Shown here: in pieces, positions 62,701 through 64,000 of the stretch
How positions within the stretch are numbered: position 1 is the stretch's first letter
How the letters are laid out: the number at the start of each line of letters is the position of its first letter
Assembly: GCF_042665255.1 (NCBI RefSeq)
Contig: NZ_JBHTCD010000012.1
Strand: one strand, 5' to 3'
Length of the DNA: 64,000 bases
DNA from: Insolitispirillum peregrinum
Lineage (GTDB): Bacteria > Pseudomonadota > Alphaproteobacteria > Rhodospirillales > Rhodospirillaceae
Program-made: the position numbers and the translations under genes
The notes under the pieces: generated by a model
Database searches by the model: none
The model's input: the letters and a program-made list of their open reading frames with translations, nothing else
Told to the model about the DNA's origin: nothing

Positions 62701-63611
62701 ATCAGGACGCTCCGGGCAATTCCGGCGACCATAACAACGCTGAAAATGCCACGGGCACTGCAACCCCGGTCGGACTGCATCTGGGCGACATGCCGCTGGA
62801 TGGCTTGGGCGACAACGGCACCGGCACCAGCTCTGCCGATGGCCTGTGGGGCACCTCAGCCAATGACACCTTCTCGGGGTTGGATGGCAATGACGTGATG
62901 GCCGGCGAGGCGGGCAATGACCGGCTGGATGGCGGGGCTGGAAATGACGCCATTTACGCCGGTGCCGGAGACGATACTGTCTGGGGTGGCAGTGGTCATG
63001 ATGTGATCACCGGCGATGCCGGGAACGACCTGCTGGATGGTGGTGACGGCAACGACACCCTCTATGCCGGGACCGGCAACGATACCGTCTATGGCGGTGA
63101 GGGCAACGACCTGATCACCGGCGATGATGGCAACGACACCATCAGCGCAGGCAGCGGCAATGATACCGTCTATGCCGGTGCTGGTGATGACACCGTGGAT
63201 GGTGGCGACGGCAACGACACCATTACCGGCGATGCCGGGAATGATGTGCTTGATGGCGGCGCCGGGAACGATGTGGTCTATGGCGGTGATGGCGACGACA
63301 CCATTTATGGTTCGGTTGGCGATGACCATCTGTATGGCGATGCCGGGAACGACCTGTTCGTCTTTGGCGATGTGACCGGCTCGGTAACCGTCGATGGCGG
63401 CGGCGGCAGTTGGACCGACGTGATCGACATGGACCTTGACGGCGGTCCGGCCTCGTCGCTGGTTTCGGGCAGCTGGACGCTGGAAATCGACGGTCAGAGC
63501 GTGGTGATCGACAGCGCTCATGGCTCGATTGATACCGAAGGCAAGTCGGGAACCATCCACACCGATCACGGCACCATCGACTTCGACAACATCGACAAGA
63601 TCGAGTGGTAA
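56715..63611 (+). CDS. giant RTX-family type I secreted surface protein with hexapeptide stalk
   Basis: The 2298-residue protein has an acidic low-complexity N-terminus (1-182). Residues 183-1112 are 155 unbroken hexapeptides of the type TSTEAP or TTTEAP. Two homologous modules follow (about 1128-1530 and 1553-1975), each with GGxGxD-like beta-roll blocks (GAGDDTVMIVGNANGTISLG) and an Ig-like domain starting TDTDGSETLS. A final block (about 2040-2220) has some 18 classical calcium-binding RTX nonapeptides (GGAGNDAIYAGAGDDTV). The last 75 residues, with few repeats, should hold the C-terminal secretion signal. There is no N-terminal signal peptide and no LapG-type Ala-Ala cleavage site is evident. 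It is the evident substrate of the exporter just upstream; a role as adhesin or surface layer is likely. Confidence 0.9.
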   Translation: MADDPNTASPETPAQSGSATAAGVQGSNADEATLFDDMTVLGRQQEDDDEAQQTGLGGTPGTAEENGLENVHMGGASRDEREQAALDSGTLQQGGVSVDVQDVTVSQSGSAVSDVSTATSAAVGDAAVAVPDAAGTAAAAETPAQLASTEDPVTEAPVVELAASDATTVETASAMVLAADAVTSTEAPTTTEAPTSTEAPTTTEAPTSTESPTSTEAPTSTEAPTSTEAPTTTEAPTSTEAPTSTEAPTSTEAPTSTEAPTTTEAPTTTEAPTSTEAPTSTEAPTSTEAPTSTEAPTSTEAPTSTEAPTSTEAPTSTEAPTTTEAPTSTEAPTSTEAPTSTEAPTTTEAPTSTEAPTSTEAPTTTEAPTSTEAPTSTEAPTTTEAPTSTEAPTSTEAPTSTEAPTSTEAPTSTEAPTSTEAPTSTEAPTSTEAPTSTEAPTSTEAPTTTEAPTSTEAPTSTEAPTSTEAPTSTEAPTSTEAPTSTEAPTSTEAPTSTEAPTSTEAPTTTEAPTSTEAPTSTEAPTSTEAPTSTEAPTSTEAPTTTEAPTSTEAPTSTEAPTSTEAPTSTEAPTSTEAPTSTEAPTSTEAPTSTEAPTSTEAPTTTEAPTSTEAPTSTEAPTSTEAPTSTEAPTSTEAPTSTEAPTSTEAPTTTEAPTSTEAPTSTEAPTSTEAPTSTEAPTSTEAPTSTEAPTTTEAPTSTEAPTSTEAPTSTEAPTTTEAPTTTEAPTSTEAPTSTEAPTSTEAPTSTEAPTTTEAPTSTEAPTSTEAPTSTEAPTSTEAPTSTEAPTTTEAPTSTEAPTTTEAPTSTEAPTSTEAPTSTEAPTSTEAPTTTEAPTSTEAPTSTEAPTSTEAPTTTEAPTSTEAPTSTEAPTSTEAPTSTEAPTSTEAPTSTEAPTSTEAPTSTEAPTSTEAPTSTEAPTTTEAPTSTEAPTSTEASTSTEAPTTTEAPTTTEAPTSTEAPTSTEAPTSTEAPTSTEAPTSTEAPTSTEAPTTTEAPTSTEAPTSTEAPTSTEAPTSTEAPTSTEAPTSTEAPTSTEAPTSTEAPTSTEAPTSTEAPTSTEAPTSTEAPTTTEAPTSTEAPTSTEAPTSTEAPTSTEAPTSTEAPTSTEAPTTTPAPVVDDQAQAPALSVSIGAAVVTTAVYEETVTSTTTTTIISAAHSASDWAGITDMTNPVTSATNTYTTGNDQVYVSGNTDTLVSLKDGDDAIYIGGSTNNGLNAGAGDDTVMIVGNANGTISLGDGNDRFYVGNSLNNGISAGDGNDQVEIKGNASGTIDLGAGNDQLEVGGNVNNGLTAGAGDDTILIHGTANGTLDLGTGNDWLSVQGTVNNNILAGSGNDVVFVGGTANGTIDMGDGDDYLEIKGTVNGTLIGGSGTDTLVLSGYTVADWNNNVNGIQSKVSGFENIILSNGTVLGDSSAATTTTTETTTTTTTETITTSTYSYAMEVTAALTDTDGSETLSDVTIENIPAGASVYLDGELLVANEDGTYTIPVTSGEAVSLTITGATALDLSNVTTSVTSTESNGGDTATTTVVASGEDAGETVTEAPTVTEAPVIDDQAQAPGLEVDFSAAEVSTQVHQETVTSITTTTTAAHSASEWSGIADMTNPVSSATNTYTSGNDRVYLSGNADTLVNLREGDDTIYIGGSTNNGLTAGTGDDTVMIVGNANGTISLGDGNDRFYVGNSLNNGISAGDGNDQVEIKGNASGTIDLGAGNDQLEVGGNVNNGLTAGAGDDTILIHGTANGTLDLGTGNDWLSVQGTVNNNILAGSGNDVVFVGGTANGTINMGDGDDYLQVGGTVNGTLIGGTGTDSLVLSGYTVADWNNNVNGIQSKVSGFENIKCSDGVVKGDSSAFTTTTTTTTTTTETVVTSTYSYTMSVTATLTDTDGSETLSAVTVDNMPVGASIYLNGELLVANADGSYTITVTSGEDVALTVTSATELDLSSVTTSVTSTESNGGDTATTTLVGAGVESGDVTTEAPTTDDSSHGNNGFGNGDQDAPGNSGDHNNAENATGTATPVGLHLGDMPLDGLGDNGTGTSSADGLWGTSANDTFSGLDGNDVMAGEAGNDRLDGGAGNDAIYAGAGDDTVWGGSGHDVITGDAGNDLLDGGDGNDTLYAGTGNDTVYGGEGNDLITGDDGNDTISAGSGNDTVYAGAGDDTVDGGDGNDTITGDAGNDVLDGGAGNDVVYGGDGDDTIYGSVGDDHLYGDAGNDLFVFGDVTGSVTVDGGGGSWTDVIDMDLDGGPASSLVSGSWTLEIDGQSVVIDSAHGSIDTEGKSGTIHTDHGTIDFDNIDKIEW
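57261..60050 (+). repeat. 18-bp minisatellite, 155 units, encoding the Thr/Ser-Glu-Ala-Pro stalk
   Basis: The array is exactly 2790 bases, so no unit has gained or lost bases outside multiples of 18. Units vary mostly at synonymous positions (Thr ACG/ACC/ACT, Glu GAA/GAG, Ala GCT/GCC/GCG, Ser TCG/TCT) and between Ser and Thr in one position. Proline is CCG in nearly all units. Only a few units change another residue (TESP near 57340; EAST near 59520). Blocks of several units recur, showing past higher-order duplication. Confidence 0.95.
60064..62655 (+). repeat. tandem duplication of a roughly 1.3-kb beta-roll + Ig module in the RTX gene
   Basis: Both modules start with a Val-Val/Ile-Asp-Asp-Gln-Ala-Gln-Ala-Pro sequence (near 60070 and 61380) and run through the same beta-roll blocks. 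Long stretches are nearly identical in DNA, for example around 60395-60780 and 61705-62090. They share the SGYTVADWNNNVNGIQSKVS stretch, a Thr-rich linker and the Ig-like domain. The flanks of each copy have diverged more than the beta-roll core. Confidence 0.9.
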
Positions 63612-63633
63612 CCGGGTCGGTGACCTGAAACGG

Positions 63634-63669
63634 AAAAGCGCACGGCGGGAAACTGCCGTGCGCTTTTTT
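63634..63669 (+). terminator. rho-independent terminator of the type I secretion plus arm
   Basis: AAAAGCGCACGGC pairs with GCCGTGCGCTTTT around a short loop and is followed by further T residues, about 20 bases after the RTX stop. Confidence 0.92.
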
Positions 63670-63675
63670 GTTTAG

Positions 63676-63790
63676 AGTAGCGTGCGTTAAATGTGACGCC
63701 ACAGTACACGACAGTAACGTGGAGCGCTGCTCCACACCTCGCTGGGGCCTTGAGGCCCCAGACCCCACTTCTTTGATCATAAACGAAAAA
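63676..63790. repeat. half module B + module C palindromic repeat
   Basis: Module B left half (63676-63715, TAGCGTGCGTTAAATGTGACG...CACGACAG) is followed by module C (63718-63790) with TGGAGCGCTGCTCCA and GGGGCCTTGAGGCCCC. The AT-rich tail of module C has diverged. It sits between the RTX terminator and the start of an insertion-sequence-like segment. Confidence 0.82.
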
Positions 63791-63922
63791 GGCTCTTCCC
63801 GCGTTTCAGGGTGATGGCTCTGATGCGTCGAAGGGGCTCAGGTTAGTGTGAATTTTTTGCCTGTTCAGCAGGTTGAAATGCTGCTTCGATGCAGCCCTTG
63901 TTCCCGCTTTTGGTCTGGTCCG

Positions 63923-64000
63923 ATGTCCACTGCCATCAACCTGTCGCTTTTGATCAGCGACGAGAAGTGCTTTGAGCTTGTGCGCCATCATCGCTGGCCC
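63923..64000 (+). CDS. IS1595-family transposase, N-terminal fragment cut by the window end
   Basis: The first 26 codons, starting at the ATG at 63923, read MSTAINLSLLISDEKCFELV and then RHHRWP. DEKCFELVRHHRWP fits the start of IS1595-type transposases, where RWP is followed by a zinc finger and the DDE domain. The rest lies beyond the window. The sequence from about 63812 (GGTGATGGCTCTGATGCGTC) to the start codon has no gene and may be the left end of the element. Confidence 0.6.
   Translation, partial: MSTAINLSLLISDEKCFELVRHHRWP

Overview
The window looks like a chromosomal stretch of a GC-rich alphaproteobacterium, most likely a free-living Rhodospirillales-type organism. Support comes from the gene content (ccoG, a ModE-type HTH, an SDHAF4/DUF1674 protein, ppk1-ppx, gap-pgk), from codon use strongly biased to G/C in third positions, and from many copies of a hairpin repeat whose core (GCATTGTGCGAAAAGTGGG...CCGG...) resembles intergenic palindromes familiar from Alphaproteobacteria. 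The genus cannot be fixed from sequence alone.

Layout. 0.2-3.5 kb: end of a siderophore locus (acetyltransferase, MATE exporter, FhuC-like ATPase). 3.5-8.3 kb: a two-gene conflict-system candidate, made of a 1482-residue trypsin / nSTAND1 NTPase / transmembrane / 15x WD40 protein and a Trypco1 partner. 8.5-17.3 kb: SulP-STAS-cNMP transporter, selO, a SLC13-type permease carrying an in-frame repeat insertion, yicC, gmk and a saccharopine-dehydrogenase-like protein. 17.7-18.1 kb: three identical tRNA-Glu genes. 18.2-24.7 kb: methyltransferase, sensor kinase, cytochrome b561, LysM protein, DjlA-like protein, EamA transporter. 24.8-29.5 kb: tonB-exbD-exbB, a TonB-dependent siderophore receptor and a DUF2946 protein. 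29.8-38.3 kb: a small periplasmic protein, sixA, and polyphosphate metabolism (ppk1, ppx, a two-domain PPK2 AMP phosphotransferase) with an aminotransferase. 38.7-41.1 kb: gap and pgk. 41.2-45.6 kb: two unknown proteins, ModE-like HTH, SDHAF4 homologue, ccoG. 46-63.6 kb: a type I secretion locus. 63.9 kb to the end: the first codons of an IS1595-like transposase.

The type I secretion locus has two divergent arms. The minus arm holds a small protein, a LuxR/cyclase-like/AAA regulator, a TolC-SPOR outer-membrane lipoprotein and a secreted unknown. The plus arm holds a single-chain double ABC exporter, an HlyD adaptor and a 2298-residue RTX protein. About 40% of that RTX protein is an uninterrupted run of 155 hexapeptides of the type P-T-[ST]-T-E-A.

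The most unusual material is (i) the trypsin-STAND-WD40/Trypco1 pair, whose WD40 array has very similar DNA repeats as in fungal NLR genes under concerted evolution; (ii) a mosaic palindromic repeat family (modules A, B and C) that inserts in frame into one permease, extends TonB, sits directly on TAG stop codons and shows compensatory stem changes; and (iii) the secretion locus with its fused or rearranged components and giant mucin-like repeat.
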